Below are positions 36,531 through 44,425 of a stretch of 64,000 nt of DNA, piece by piece. The stretch is taken from contig NZ_FAOZ01000015.1 in the NCBI RefSeq assembly GCF_001536285.1, positions 1 to 64,000 on the forward strand, in the 5' to 3' direction. Below the pieces are notes generated by a model. That model saw only the letters and a program-made list of their open reading frames with translations. It made no database searches and was not told the origin of the DNA. The translations under genes and the position numbers were made by a program. This DNA comes from Parafrankia irregularis (GTDB taxonomy: Bacteria; Actinomycetota; Actinomycetes; Frankiales; Frankiaceae). Position 1 is the stretch's first letter. Each line of letters starts with the position of its first letter.

Positions 36531-36986
36531 CTAGAACGGCGGCGCGTCCAGATCGCCACCGGACGGCGGGACAGACCACGCGTCGCCAGCGGCGGGTGCG
36601 GTGGTGCTGGCGCCGGTGCCGCGGGCGGCCTTGCTCACCCGGGCGGTGGCGAACTTCAGGGACGGACCGATCTCGTCGACGTCGAGCTCGTAGACGGTGC
36701 GCTTCTCGCCCTCACGGGTCTCGTACGAGCGCTGCTTGAGACGGCCGGTCACGATGACCCTGGTGCCCTTGGCCAGGGACTCGGCGACGTTCTCGGCGGC
36801 CTGGCGCCAGAGCGAGCAGCGCAGGAACAGCGGGTCACCGTCGACCCACTTCCCGGTCTGCTGGTCGAGGGTGCGGGGGGTCGACGCGATAGTGAACCCG
36901 GCCACCGGGACAGCGTTTGGGGTGAACCTCAGCTCCGGGTCGGCAGTCAGGTTCCCGATGACGGTGATGGCGGTTTCTCCGGCCAC
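36531..36986 (-). CDS. ssb: Single-stranded DNA-binding protein
   Basis: 151 residues, GTG start with AAAGGAC upstream. [49 protein letters not shown] and [17 protein letters not shown] are the SSB OB-fold motifs. It ends DLDAPPF, the acidic Pro-Phe tip that recruits replication proteins. It is plasmid-type in length and would coat ssDNA during element replication. The 101-bp gap to the next gene suggests a possible separate transcript end or start. Confidence 0.95.
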   Translation of the reverse strand: MAGETAITVIGNLTADPELRFTPNAVPVAGFTIASTPRTLDQQTGKWVDGDPLFLRCSLWRQAAENVAESLAKGTRVIVTGRLKQRSYETREGEKRTVYELDVDEIGPSLKFATARVSKAARGTGASTTAPAAGDAWSVPPSGGDLDAPPF

Positions 36987-37028
36987 AGGAGGTGTCCTTT
37001 CGAAGGTGGGACAGGTGGCGGGACTGGA

Positions 37029-37214
37029 TCAGGTGTTGCGCCGCTGGCGCTCGCGCTCGTGGCGGGCGTCGCGTCGGGCGAGCAGCTCGGTGGCGGCGTC
37101 CGTGCCGCGGGTGCGCGCGGCCTGGTCGTCGGGGTTTGCCTCCAGGGCGGCGGCCGCGTCGTCGACCACCGCGTGCAGCTTCCGGGCGGACAGCTTTGAC
37201 ATGTCGGCGGTCAT
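37029..37214 (-). CDS. Small AICE protein, unknown function
   Basis: 61 residues from ATG at 37214, after GGGAG. SKLSARKLHAVVDDAAAALE and ARTRGTDAATELLARRDARH are mostly helical and rich in Ala/Arg. A possible coiled coil. It lies 13 bp after the 163-residue gene and 42 bp before ssb on the same strand. No family recognised. Confidence 0.65.
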   Translation of the reverse strand: MTADMSKLSARKLHAVVDDAAAALEANPDDQAARTRGTDAATELLARRDARHERERQRRNT

Positions 37215-37227
37215 GCGATCTCCCATG

Positions 37228-37719
37228 TCAGGCCTGCAGGTGGTAGACGGTGACCGGGATCTCCGTGCCGGTGGCGGTCCACATCCAGGCCTCCTCGCCC
37301 TCCCACGAGACGACGCGGATGTGGGTGTGGCTGAGGCGGTCGGTGGCGTGGGACCACACCCGGTCCTCGCTGTCGAGGTCGTTGCCGTAGGGGCTGGCGC
37401 CGCACAGGGCGGTCATGGGCCCGTCGATCCAGGCCCGGACGGCGGACAGCGCGGTGGGCGCGGTCAGGTGGCCGGCCAGGACGAACGCGACGAGTTCGTC
37501 GCCGGCGTCGTACTGCTCCAGGACCCCAACATCAGCACCGTTCACGGCCACGGTGTCCATGGCCGGGAAGACCTGCTCTATACGGTCGGCACTCTCCACG
37601 GCGGCTCGCAGGGCCAGGACCCTGTCTCCCTCGTGGCGACGACCAGCGTCGATGAGGTGACTGAGAATGTCCGGCCGGTGCCCGCCGGGGGGTGGCTCGG
37701 TGTTCTTCTCGCGGGCCAT
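37228..37719 (-). CDS. Hypothetical AICE protein
   Basis: 163 residues. DILSHLIDAGRRHEGDRVLA and DELVAFVLAGHLTAPTALSA are helical; HIRVVSWEGEEAWMWTATGT and EIPVTVYHLQA are strands. The shape suggests a small alpha-beta protein. A GGAG-type RBS precedes the ATG at 37719. I do not recognise the family. It belongs to the ssb-side gene group of the element. Confidence 0.75.
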   Translation of the reverse strand: MAREKNTEPPPGGHRPDILSHLIDAGRRHEGDRVLALRAAVESADRIEQVFPAMDTVAVNGADVGVLEQYDAGDELVAFVLAGHLTAPTALSAVRAWIDGPMTALCGASPYGNDLDSEDRVWSHATDRLSHTHIRVVSWEGEEAWMWTATGTEIPVTVYHLQA

Positions 37720-37752
37720 GACTGCCTCCTGTGGTGGGAGCGGGGCGGTGGG

Positions 37753-37935
37753 TCAGAGCGCGTCGACGAACGCGGCCAGGCCGTGGGCGACGTCGACGGT
37801 GACGCGGGCGACGGTGGTGACGGTGGCGGCGGCCTCGGTGGGCTGGCGGGCGGCGTAGACCACGAACGCGACCAGCGCGACGGTCAGGACGAGCGGCCAG
37901 CGGCGGAAGCGGCGGGTGAGACGGGCGTGCTTCAC
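37753..37935 (-). CDS. Small single-helix membrane protein of the AICE
   Basis: 60 residues from GTG at 37935, with GGGGAT about 8 nt upstream. A basic N-terminus (KHARLTRRFRRW) precedes one transmembrane helix (PLVLTVALVAFVVYAA), followed by a Thr/Val/Ala-rich stretch. It resembles the small Spd-type membrane proteins of streptomycete plasmids in shape only. It is the first gene after the repeat-rich region that follows traB. Confidence 0.7.
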   Translation of the reverse strand: MKHARLTRRFRRWPLVLTVALVAFVVYAARQPTEAAATVTTVARVTVDVAHGLAAFVDAL

Positions 37936-38301
37936 GAGGACATCCCCTTCGAGGGTCAAGGCGTTGGGTCGGGGTGGACGGACATCAAGCGGCCCGCCAG
38001 GCGGCGGGGGTGGTCTTCTACGTCTTGGACTTCCGAGCCATGACAGGTTCCTCACTCTCCGTAACTGCTGGTGGGTGTGGCAGGGGGAGGGAGGGAGGCA
38101 CGGGTGAGTGCCTCAATCCCGTGTTCGGGGCTTCGGTGGTGCCGGTGTGGGGGTGGGTCCCTCGGGTCCCTCGGCGGGCCGTCCGGGGTTGTTCGCGCTG
38201 CTAGACGGCGGTGCCGGACGGAGGGAGGCGGCGAGGGAGCCGGCGAGGGAGAACTCCCTCGGTCCCTCGGGGGTCCCTCACGGGTCCCCTCGCCTGGACG
38301 G
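37936..38301. other. Gene-free region of the AICE downstream of traB
   Basis: 366 bp between the TraB gene's stop and the small membrane-protein gene. A seven-codon open frame starts at 38043 (MARKSKT), too short to call. The part next to traB holds a cluster of TCCCTC/GAGGGA repeats, listed separately as a candidate clt. Confidence 0.6.
38156..38291. promoter_or_regulatory. Candidate clt (conjugation locus) with eight TCCCTC/GAGGGA repeats
   Basis: GGTCCCTC occurs at 38156, 38165, 38261 and 38272, with TCCCTC at 38255 and a variant at 38283. Inverted GAGGGA copies lie at 38221, 38234 and 38245. The cluster begins just downstream of the traB stop. In Streptomyces plasmids TraB binds clusters of 8-bp repeats (TRS) in a clt next to traB, so position and repeat size fit. 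The repeat sequence differs from published ones as I recall them; binding is inference. Confidence 0.6.
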
Positions 38302-40542
38302 TCACGCTGTGTCGAACTCGTCGGCTGTTTCGTCGGCAGGTTCGGGGGTGTCGCGGTCGGCCATGGCCGCGGTGAGGCGGTCGGCGTTGACGCACATCTG
38401 GCCCCGGGTCTTGTACGGGCGGGCGGAGTCGGGGAGCTCCTTACGGAGCCGCTCGAACGTCCACCCTCGGTAGAGCTCGGGGCGCAGCGCGGCGAGGCCG
38501 GCCAGGACCTCCTGGGTGCGCATGATCGGGTCGGGTCCGGCGGCGCGGATCACGGTGAGGGCGTCGGCGAGGTAGTCGACCTGCTCGACCGGTTCCGGCC
38601 CGTCGGTGAGGGCGGCGGCCGGTGGAGTGTCGAGCAGGGCCATGGCCCGTTCGACGACGGGGGTGACGTCGTCGACACCGTCGCCGCGGCGGACGTAGAA
38701 GCAGCGCAGCAACCCGTCGGCGGGGGTGAACCCCGATGCCATCGCGGTACCGAGGTCACCCAGGTCCACCGTGCCGTCGGCGGCGACGGTCATCGGCCGC
38801 AGAGTCGTCGCGGAGATCCCGGCCTTGTGCTTGCCGGTGCCCAGGATGGCGTCGTTGCCCTGATGGTCACCGATGGCGAAGCACGCCCGGTTGGACAGCA
38901 CCTTGGCGACCTTGCGGGGCAGCGAGTCCGCCGACGGGACGGGTGTGGCGAAGATCAGGGTGACGCCGTACTTCCGGGCCTTGGCCACGATCTTTTCGAC
39001 CAGTTCGGCGGCCTCCTCACCGACGTCGGAGACGAACAGCTCCTGACACTCGTCGATCACCACGACCCGGGGTCGCATGCTCGGGTCGGCTTCGGCCAGG
39101 GCGCGGGTGAGTTTCGGCTCGCCGGCGGCGGAGAGCTTCCGGCCGCGTTCGGACAGCTCGGACATGAGCTGCTTGAGGGCGGTGAGCACGGTCGGGATCT
39201 CGTCGGGGTCGTCGGAGACGAACAAGGTCCGTAGCCGGGGGCGGAGCGGGTCGTAGTCGGCGTTGACGGCCATGCAGTAGACGTCGATGTCCACGAGCGG
39301 GTCGAGGATCGCACCCAACAACGCGGTGATGATCAGCGTCGACTTGCCGGAGCCCATCATCCCGGCGACACCCCAGTTGGCCTGGAACAGCCGACCGAGC
39401 ACGACGTTCCCACGCGGGTCGACCGCGACCGGCACGCCCTTGAAGTAGTCGGTGACGCCGGCGGTGAGCAGCGGCCACGGCGCCACCGGCTTGGTCAGGC
39501 TGCCCTGATCGGCCACCCACAGATCCAGCACCCCGGGCTTGTCACGAGGCTCGGTCGGCCACACCTCCACCGGCAGACGGAGCAGGTTGTGGGCAAGCAC
39601 GGGCTTGCTGTTGACGATCATCTCCACGGTGACGCCTTCGGGAAGCAGCAACCGGGAGTGCCATCCCTTGCCGTCATGGACGGGCAGGTCAAGCCAGCGC
39701 GGTGTCCAGCCCTCACGGAACTTCCGGTTCAACGCCGGCATGTTCAGGTTCCGCAGCGCGTTCGTGATCGCCCGCTCGTCCGGGACCACATCCCGGCCAC
39801 CAGCGTCGGCGGCGGCCGGTGCGGACACCCAAGCAGGCAGCTCGGAACGGGACCGGCCCAGATGCCACAGCCACGCCGCGGCACCGCCCGTGGCGGCGAG
39901 CAGGAAGGTGGCGCCGTAGACCGCGAAGAACCAGCACACGAACGTGACCAGATCGATCACACCGACAATCGGGGCCAGGACCTGACCGGGGTCGTGGTGG
40001 CCCAGCGCAAGAACCACACCGAGCACGAGCAGCAGCGCGGTGAACCCGGCCAACCCCGCCGCGGCCGCCCGGAGCAGGTCAACCGGCGAGCGCACCCAGT
40101 CCATGACACGGGCGTGGCGGCGCGCCTTCTCCGCGACGTCGCGGGCCTCCCACTCCCGCAGGCCCTCCTGATCCCCCGCGACCTCCGCGCGGCGCATCTG
40201 CCGCTCATACCGCGACGCCCCATGGGTGTCCTGCCACCTGCGATAGGCCACACCGGCACCGGCGACCGGGTACCACAGGTTCCGGGCCACCAGCTTCGCG
40301 CCGGTCGCGGTACGCGGATGCGTGGCGACGTCCCTGCTCTTACGGAACACCAGCCGGGCGTCAGTGGTGTAGATGTCGCGGCGCAACGCGGCCCGCTGCC
40401 GTTGGGAGACCTCCCGCCACTCCTCAACGGTCATCACCTCCCCTTCCAGGGCGGGGCGGGCGGCGGGCAGGTGATGGACCGTCGCCAACTCCTGCTCGCC
40501 GTCGGTGTCGTCCAGGTCGGGCGGGATGTCGCCGGGGGTCAT
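38302..40542 (-). CDS. traB: TraB/TraSA FtsK-like DNA translocase
   Basis: 746 residues. Two transmembrane segments lie near 165-190 and 205-230. The motor domain has Walker A GMMGSGKST near 394-402 and Walker B VVVIDECQEL near 492. KYGVTLIFATPVPSADSLPR and NDAILGTGKHKAG follow as in FtsK/SpoIIIE relatives. The C-terminal ~80 residues (YRGWTFERLRKELPDSARPY) are a winged-helix gamma-like domain that should recognise clt repeats. It would pump double-stranded element DNA between mycelial cells. Its ATG overlaps the stop of the preceding membrane-protein gene by 4 bp. Confidence 0.95.
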   Translation of the reverse strand: MTPGDIPPDLDDTDGEQELATVHHLPAARPALEGEVMTVEEWREVSQRQRAALRRDIYTTDARLVFRKSRDVATHPRTATGAKLVARNLWYPVAGAGVAYRRWQDTHGASRYERQMRRAEVAGDQEGLREWEARDVAEKARRHARVMDWVRSPVDLLRAAAAGLAGFTALLLVLGVVLALGHHDPGQVLAPIVGVIDLVTFVCWFFAVYGATFLLAATGGAAAWLWHLGRSRSELPAWVSAPAAADAGGRDVVPDERAITNALRNLNMPALNRKFREGWTPRWLDLPVHDGKGWHSRLLLPEGVTVEMIVNSKPVLAHNLLRLPVEVWPTEPRDKPGVLDLWVADQGSLTKPVAPWPLLTAGVTDYFKGVPVAVDPRGNVVLGRLFQANWGVAGMMGSGKSTLIITALLGAILDPLVDIDVYCMAVNADYDPLRPRLRTLFVSDDPDEIPTVLTALKQLMSELSERGRKLSAAGEPKLTRALAEADPSMRPRVVVIDECQELFVSDVGEEAAELVEKIVAKARKYGVTLIFATPVPSADSLPRKVAKVLSNRACFAIGDHQGNDAILGTGKHKAGISATTLRPMTVAADGTVDLGDLGTAMASGFTPADGLLRCFYVRRGDGVDDVTPVVERAMALLDTPPAAALTDGPEPVEQVDYLADALTVIRAAGPDPIMRTQEVLAGLAALRPELYRGWTFERLRKELPDSARPYKTRGQMCVNADRLTAAMADRDTPEPADETADEFDTA

Positions 40543-40865
40543 GAGGGGTCTCCGTACAGCTCGGGCCGGTCCTCGGCCTCGGTACCGACCGGACGGGCCG
40601 GCGTGGGGTGGTCAGCGGGACGGTCGGACAGCGCCGGCCGTCCGGCGGGGGTGGTGGTGTCCAGCTCCGGGCGGGCGGCGCGGGCCGCACGGATCTCCGC
40701 GGCGGCCCAGACCGCACCGGCGAGAGCGGACAGGCCGATCAGCCACCCCGCGACCGTCACGGCCAGGAACAGCGGCACCCCGACCGCGAGCAGTTCGGCC
40801 AGATGCCAGCCGATCCAGTCCGCCACCTGCTCGGCGCGGGTCGGCGGGTGCTCACCGGGCGGCAT
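40539..40865 (-). CDS. AICE membrane protein (transfer module)
   Basis: 108 residues. RAEQVADWIGWHLAELLAVG, then VPLFLAVTVAGWLIGLSALA and GAVWAAAEIRAAR give two hydrophobic helices; the C-terminal 45 residues are Pro/Asp-rich. It overlaps traB (ATGA) and the preceding membrane gene (14 bp), so it is likely made together with TraB and may help form the transfer pore. No family assigned. Confidence 0.8.
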   Translation of the reverse strand: MPPGEHPPTRAEQVADWIGWHLAELLAVGVPLFLAVTVAGWLIGLSALAGAVWAAAEIRAARAARPELDTTTPAGRPALSDRPADHPTPARPVGTEAEDRPELYGDPS

Positions 40866-41088
40866 CGGAGGGCCCCTGTCCGGCGGTCAGCGTGTGGGTG
40901 GTGACGTAGGCGTCCGCGCGGCACATCGCCGCGTGCAGCACCCGCGCCCCGAACAGCAGCCCGGTCCGCACCGAGTGCGCGAGCAGGAACAGCGCCAGCA
41001 CGACCACCAGCCGGCCTACCGCCACCCCGCCGTACCGGGCCAGGACCGCGTCCACCAGCCCCCGGGGCAGGTCCGACATGCCGGTCAC
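40852..41088 (-). CDS. Small AICE membrane protein
   Basis: 78 residues from GTG at 41088, overlapping the previous stop (GTGA). One hydrophobic segment (GRLVVVLALFLLAHSVRTGLL) is followed by an amphipathic helix (FGARVLHAAMCRADAYVTT). It overlaps the next gene by 14 bp. A transfer-associated membrane protein is likely from position. No known family recognised. Confidence 0.75.
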   Translation of the reverse strand: MTGMSDLPRGLVDAVLARYGGVAVGRLVVVLALFLLAHSVRTGLLFGARVLHAAMCRADAYVTTHTLTAGQGPSDAAR

Positions 41089-41231
41089 GACGCACCCCCG
41101 GTGGCGGGAACCAGCGGCCTGGCGAAGGTCCGGGCGGTGGCGCTGTCGAGCAGGCGGCGGGAACGGGCGGTGTGGTCGCGGTGGCGGGGTTCGGTCCCGG
41201 GGGGTGCCGTGGTGCGGCCTGGCGGCGTCAT
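41085..41231 (-). CDS. Small basic AICE protein
   Basis: 48 residues from ATG at 41231, with GGAGGAG about 9 nt upstream and a 4-bp overlap with the next gene. The sequence (EPRHRDHTARSRRLLDSATA) is Arg/Thr/Pro-rich. The good RBS and overlap support it, but its composition gives no function. A longer in-frame reading to 41438 would ignore the RBS. Confidence 0.6.
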   Translation of the reverse strand: MTPPGRTTAPPGTEPRHRDHTARSRRLLDSATARTFARPLVPATGGAS

Positions 41232-41323
41232 GATGGGGCTCTCCTCCTGCGTGCTGGTGGCGCGGTTGGGGCCGGTGCGCGGCGGCGACCTTTGGCGAGA
41301 GAGACGCCGCGCACCGGGCGGAA

Positions 41324-41521
41324 CTACCGGCGGTTCCGCTTCGAGTTCGAGCTGACGTGCCGGACGAACTTCTCCGCCCACGGGTTCTCGGCGATGACCT
41401 GCTCCTCCGTCTTGGCGTTGCCGTCCTGGTCGATCCATCCGGTGTAGCCGGACTCGCGCAGTTCGCGGGTCCTGCGGGCGGCGTCGGTCTCTTCCTTGCC
41501 GGTCAGCCAGTCGCGTGCCAT
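41324..41521 (-). CDS. Small AICE protein, unknown function
   Basis: 65 residues, ATG after GAAGGAGAT. ARDWLTGKEETDAARRTREL, then RESGYTGWIDQDGNAKTEEQ and NPWAEKFVRH are charged and helical, with a Trp/Gly turn. The sequence looks like a small folded protein with balanced composition. No family recognised. It lies between the transfer genes and the SpdB-like gene. Confidence 0.7.
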   Translation of the reverse strand: MARDWLTGKEETDAARRTRELRESGYTGWIDQDGNAKTEEQVIAENPWAEKFVRHVSSNSKRNRR

Positions 41522-41561
41522 AGGGATCTCCTTCGCGTCGGTGGGTCGGGAGGTGCGCGGG

Positions 41562-41720
41562 CTAGCGGCGGTAGCGGGGCCGGATCAGGTCCAGCCGGTC
41601 AGCGACCAGGTCCCCTGCGGCGTCGTGGCCGGCCAAGGTCAAGCCGGTCAGGGTGCGGGTCAGCGCGGTCTGCTGGGCGCGGACACGGGCGCGGGTCTGG
41701 CGGCGCGGGGAGCGGGCCAT
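41562..41720 (-). CDS. Very small basic AICE protein
   Basis: 52 residues (ARSPRRQTRARVRAQQTALT, then RTLTGLTLAGHDAAGDLVAD and RLDLIRPRYRR). ATG at 41720 follows GAAGGAG at good spacing, and start and stop are clear. The charge and length suggest nucleic-acid binding or a short helical peptide. It sits in the 285-bp gap between two other genes on the same strand. Confidence 0.6.
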   Translation of the reverse strand: MARSPRRQTRARVRAQQTALTRTLTGLTLAGHDAAGDLVADRLDLIRPRYRR

Positions 41721-41806
41721 CAGGTTCTCCTTCGACGAGACGTTCAGGGCTGGTCAGAGACGCGCGGGGCCGGTCGTGGGCCGGCCGACCCGCGCGCTCC
41801 GGGAAG

Positions 41807-42898
41807 TCAGGAGTTGGGGTAGAGCTCGGCGTTGACGTCGTTGCGCAGCGTCCGCGCGACCGCCGGGGCGATCCGCAGTTCCCGGCGCAGGAACTCTGCC
41901 GACACGGGCTTGCCGTTCTTGCGGGCCAGGCGGAGCGCAGCGGCACGTACCTGCTTCGCCGTGCGGGTCCGAGTCGCCTGCTTCGGCGGGGTCGGATCGA
42001 CCGGCGGCGGCGGGTCCGCCACCGCCACCCCGCCCGATCCACCGAGGTCAGCCCCGGGAATCGGATCGAGATCGTGATCGGATGCTCCGGACACGTGCGG
42101 ATCGAGGTCACCGGCGAGCAGATCGGCGAGTGCCGCATCCCACTCGTCGACCGGCACGGGCAGGCCGGACACCGTCGCCGCTTCCAGCTTCCGGCCCTTG
42201 GGCAGGTACAGGCCTGGCACGTACACGAGTCGGGCAGTGCCGTCCGCGGCGAGCTCGACCACGGCCTGGCGGGCCGCGAGCCTGCGGGCCTTCGCCACCC
42301 GACGCTCCGCCGTCCGCTCAATCCGGGCCCGGGCCCGCTCCGCCCGGCTACGTGGCGGGGCACCGACGGTGAACTGATGCGCCAGGACCCCGGCGATGGA
42401 CACCGAACCCATCATCAGTCCGGCCAGCAGGCTCCGCTCCAGGCCGTGCGCGAAGTTCATCCCGAACGCCATCACCCCGAACACGGCGACCCCGGCGGTC
42501 AACTTGACCGTCGACCGCTCCGGGTGGCGACGCCGGGACACCTCCAGAGCGATCGCGAACGCCCACACCCCCAGCTCGGAGAGCAGGGGCAGGACCAGCC
42601 CGGACGGGTTGTCGTACAGGTCCAACCCGAACAGCGCCATCGCGGGAACCGCCATCACCGCACTGACGACCGCCAGCGGGTAGATCAGCAGCTCCACCGC
42701 ATGCTCGCGGCGCCACTTCGCCCGCTTCTCGCGGGCCTGAGTCTTCGCCGCGGCCCGGGCCGCGGTCTGCTTCTCCTTCAGTCGGGCCGCCTCGGCCGCG
42801 TCCTTCCGGTCCTGGTCCCGCTCCGCGACGCGGTCCGCCCGGTCCGCGTTCCGCTCCGCGGTGCGGTCCGCACGACGCTGCTCCGCCCACGTGCTCAC
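41807..42898 (-). CDS. DUF2637-like / SpdB-type membrane protein of the AICE
   Basis: 363 residues from GTG at 42898, overlapping the DUF6284 stop (GTGA). Residues 1-75 are highly charged (AERNADRADRVAERDQDRKD), a likely coiled coil. Four hydrophobic segments follow: LLIYPLAVVSAVMAVPAMAL, LVLPLLSELGVWAFAIALEV, LTAGVAVFGVMAFGMNFA and LLAGLMMGSVSIAGVLAH. The C-terminal half is soluble and ends in a helix-turn-helix-like stretch (KPVSAEFLRRELRIAPAVAR). This resembles DUF2637/spread proteins that act with TraB in intramycelial transfer. Confidence 0.82.
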   Translation of the reverse strand: MSTWAEQRRADRTAERNADRADRVAERDQDRKDAAEAARLKEKQTAARAAAKTQAREKRAKWRREHAVELLIYPLAVVSAVMAVPAMALFGLDLYDNPSGLVLPLLSELGVWAFAIALEVSRRRHPERSTVKLTAGVAVFGVMAFGMNFAHGLERSLLAGLMMGSVSIAGVLAHQFTVGAPPRSRAERARARIERTAERRVAKARRLAARQAVVELAADGTARLVYVPGLYLPKGRKLEAATVSGLPVPVDEWDAALADLLAGDLDPHVSGASDHDLDPIPGADLGGSGGVAVADPPPPVDPTPPKQATRTRTAKQVRAAALRLARKNGKPVSAEFLRRELRIAPAVARTLRNDVNAELYPNS

Positions 42899-43191
42899 GA
42901 CGCGACCCCCGCGGACTCCTCGTCCACCATGGACGGTGCGACGTGGGCCCACCGCAGCGACTTCGCCACGGGCAGCCGGAACGCGGCCAGGGTCACCGCG
43001 GCCGGTGACGTCTTGCCGCGGCCCGCCCCGCCGACCCGGATCAGGCTGGCGTCCTCGGCGGCCCGGATCGCCGCAATCTCCCGGTCGACCTCGGCAAGGT
43101 CAGCGGCAATCGAGGGCCACTCCGCTTCGATCGCGGCCAGCTCCGCCCGCGTCGGCTCCCGCTCCATCGCGAACACACCCAGGTCGTTCAC
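42895..43191 (-). CDS. DUF6284-like protein
   Basis: 98 residues, GTG start overlapping the previous stop by 4 bp. EPTRAELAAIEAEWPSIAAD, then LAEVDREIAAIRAAEDAS is a helical hairpin, followed by RGKTSPAAVTLAAFRLP. This pattern is that of DUF6284, a small family common on actinomycete mobile elements. Function is unknown. It is coupled to the SpdB-like gene. Confidence 0.8.
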   Translation of the reverse strand: MNDLGVFAMEREPTRAELAAIEAEWPSIAADLAEVDREIAAIRAAEDASLIRVGGAGRGKTSPAAVTLAAFRLPVAKSLRWAHVAPSMVDEESAGVAS

Positions 43192-43634
43192 CGGGCCACC
43201 GCCGACACCAGCTCGCGGGCGTGCGCCTGGACCCGCACAGACTCGATCATGGCGATGATGTCGACCGGAACTCCGTCGATCGTCGTCGTGATCTGCAGGA
43301 ATCTCCCGCTCATGTCGTAGCCGGAAAACCGCAACGGCGCGTCCAGCAGGTGGGACAGCAGACGCAGGCCCGACAGGTTGTTAGCGTCCCTCGCCTCACT
43401 GTCGGCGTACACATCGACGCTGGTGACCAGGGCGGACACCCGCGGGACCGTGGTGCCGTCCGTCGGATGGAAGGTGAGGTAAAGCGCGATGTTGCCGCCG
43501 CGGATCCGGTTCAGTAGCCCGGCGGCGGCGTGCAACGCGGCGATCTGACCGTCGACATCCGGCACGGTCACCCGCGCTCCGCTCATGGTGGTGATGACGG
43601 TCGGGGCGCTCTTACCGGCGTGTTGCGGGGACAT
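43188..43634 (-). CDS. Hypothetical AICE protein
   Basis: 148 residues. ATG at 43634 overlaps the stop of a short upstream gene (TGATG). GARVTVPDVDGQIAALHAAA, LYLTFHPTDGTTVPRVSALV and GVPVDIIAMIESVRVQAHAR suggest a mixed alpha-beta fold. No family recognised. It overlaps DUF6284 by 4 bp and belongs to the same transcript from the divergent promoter. Confidence 0.75.
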   Translation of the reverse strand: MSPQHAGKSAPTVITTMSGARVTVPDVDGQIAALHAAAGLLNRIRGGNIALYLTFHPTDGTTVPRVSALVTSVDVYADSEARDANNLSGLRLLSHLLDAPLRFSGYDMSGRFLQITTTIDGVPVDIIAMIESVRVQAHARELVSAVAR

Positions 43635-43777
43635 CAGCGGCCACCGCCCTTACCCGACGTCCCATCGAGGATCACCGTCCACGAGTCCCGCGACGGCTCC
43701 GGGTCGCCAGGCAGCGTCGGCCACGGACGGCTGTTGCCGTCATCACCCGCCAGCGGGCGGGGCAAGGCATGCTTCAT
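43634..43777 (-). CDS. Short leader-position AICE gene
   Basis: 47 residues from ATG at 43777, with GAGGAGAG about 8 nt upstream (KHALPRPLAGDDGNSRPWPT, then LPGDPEPSRDSWTVILDGTS). It is the first gene of the minus-strand run and overlaps the next by 2 bp. Composition is Pro/Asp-rich. It may be a small protein or serve translational coupling. Confidence 0.6.
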   Translation of the reverse strand: MKHALPRPLAGDDGNSRPWPTLPGDPEPSRDSWTVILDGTSGKGGGR

Positions 43778-43976
43778 ACGAGTTCTCTCCTCACAGAGTG
43801 GGACTCCGGACCCCGGTGCGGTGCTTGGCGGCTTCGGCACCGGGGTCCGTCGATCGGCGTGTGCACACAGTGCACCTTGTGCATAAGGCTTGTCAAGCGT
43901 CGATCTGGGATGGATCTGTGATGCACTTGGTGTTGAAGGTGCGTAAGGCTTTCCACCTGCAACGAGAGGTGTCACC
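43778..43976. promoter_or_regulatory. Divergent regulatory region with duplicated operator-like sites
   Basis: 199 bp between the first minus-strand AICE gene and the plus-strand GntR gene. GCATAAGGCTT at 43881 and GCGTAAGGCTT at 43941 lie exactly 60 bp apart, each preceded by a TGCACYTKGTG-like box (43871 and 43923). Two similar sites at fixed spacing between divergent genes, beside a GntR regulator, fit GntR operators. The stretch is clearly less GC-rich than its surroundings. Confidence 0.6.
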
Positions 43977-44339
43977 GTGACTGCTGTCACCGGTCAGCCG
44001 GCCTACCGGCAGGTTGCCGACGACCTTCGAAGCAAGATCCTCGGTGGCGTCCACCCCGTTGGACAGTCCCTGCCGTCGACCAAGCAGCTCATGGCCACCT
44101 ACGGCGTGTCGAGCACCGTCGTGCGAGCAGCGATCGGGGAACTCCGGGCTGACGGAGTGGTCGCCGGACAGCCAGGCAAGGGCGTCTACGTCGTCAAGGA
44201 GCCATCGGCACCCGGCGCCGTCTCGGAATCCTCGGTGCGAACGCTCGAAAGCCTGGAACGCGCCGTTGAGGAGCTGCAGCAGCGGGTCTCACGCCTAGAG
44301 GCGGAGCGGGCCGCGAACGGCAAGGCGTCGACCGGTTGA
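43977..44339 (+). CDS. GntR family transcriptional regulator (AICE control protein)
   Basis: 120 residues, GTG start after GAGAGGTG. PAYRQVADDLRSKILGGVHP, LPSTKQLMATYGVSSTVVRA and LRADGVVAGQPGKGVYVV form the complete GntR winged helix. After a linker the C-terminus (TLESLERAVEELQQRVSRLE) is a short coiled coil for dimerisation; there is no ligand-binding UTRA domain. Small GntR proteins of this build (KorSA/Pra context) repress or set the timing of AICE transfer and excision. It faces the minus-strand operons across the 199-bp operator region. Confidence 0.93.
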   Translation: MTAVTGQPAYRQVADDLRSKILGGVHPVGQSLPSTKQLMATYGVSSTVVRAAIGELRADGVVAGQPGKGVYVVKEPSAPGAVSESSVRTLESLERAVEELQQRVSRLEAERAANGKASTG

Positions 44340-44425
44340 ATTCGGCGGATCGGAGCATGCAGTCAGACTGCTCGCCTGACACGTCCGGACATAGATGACA
44401 CCGAGGACAGGGGACGACGGAACCG

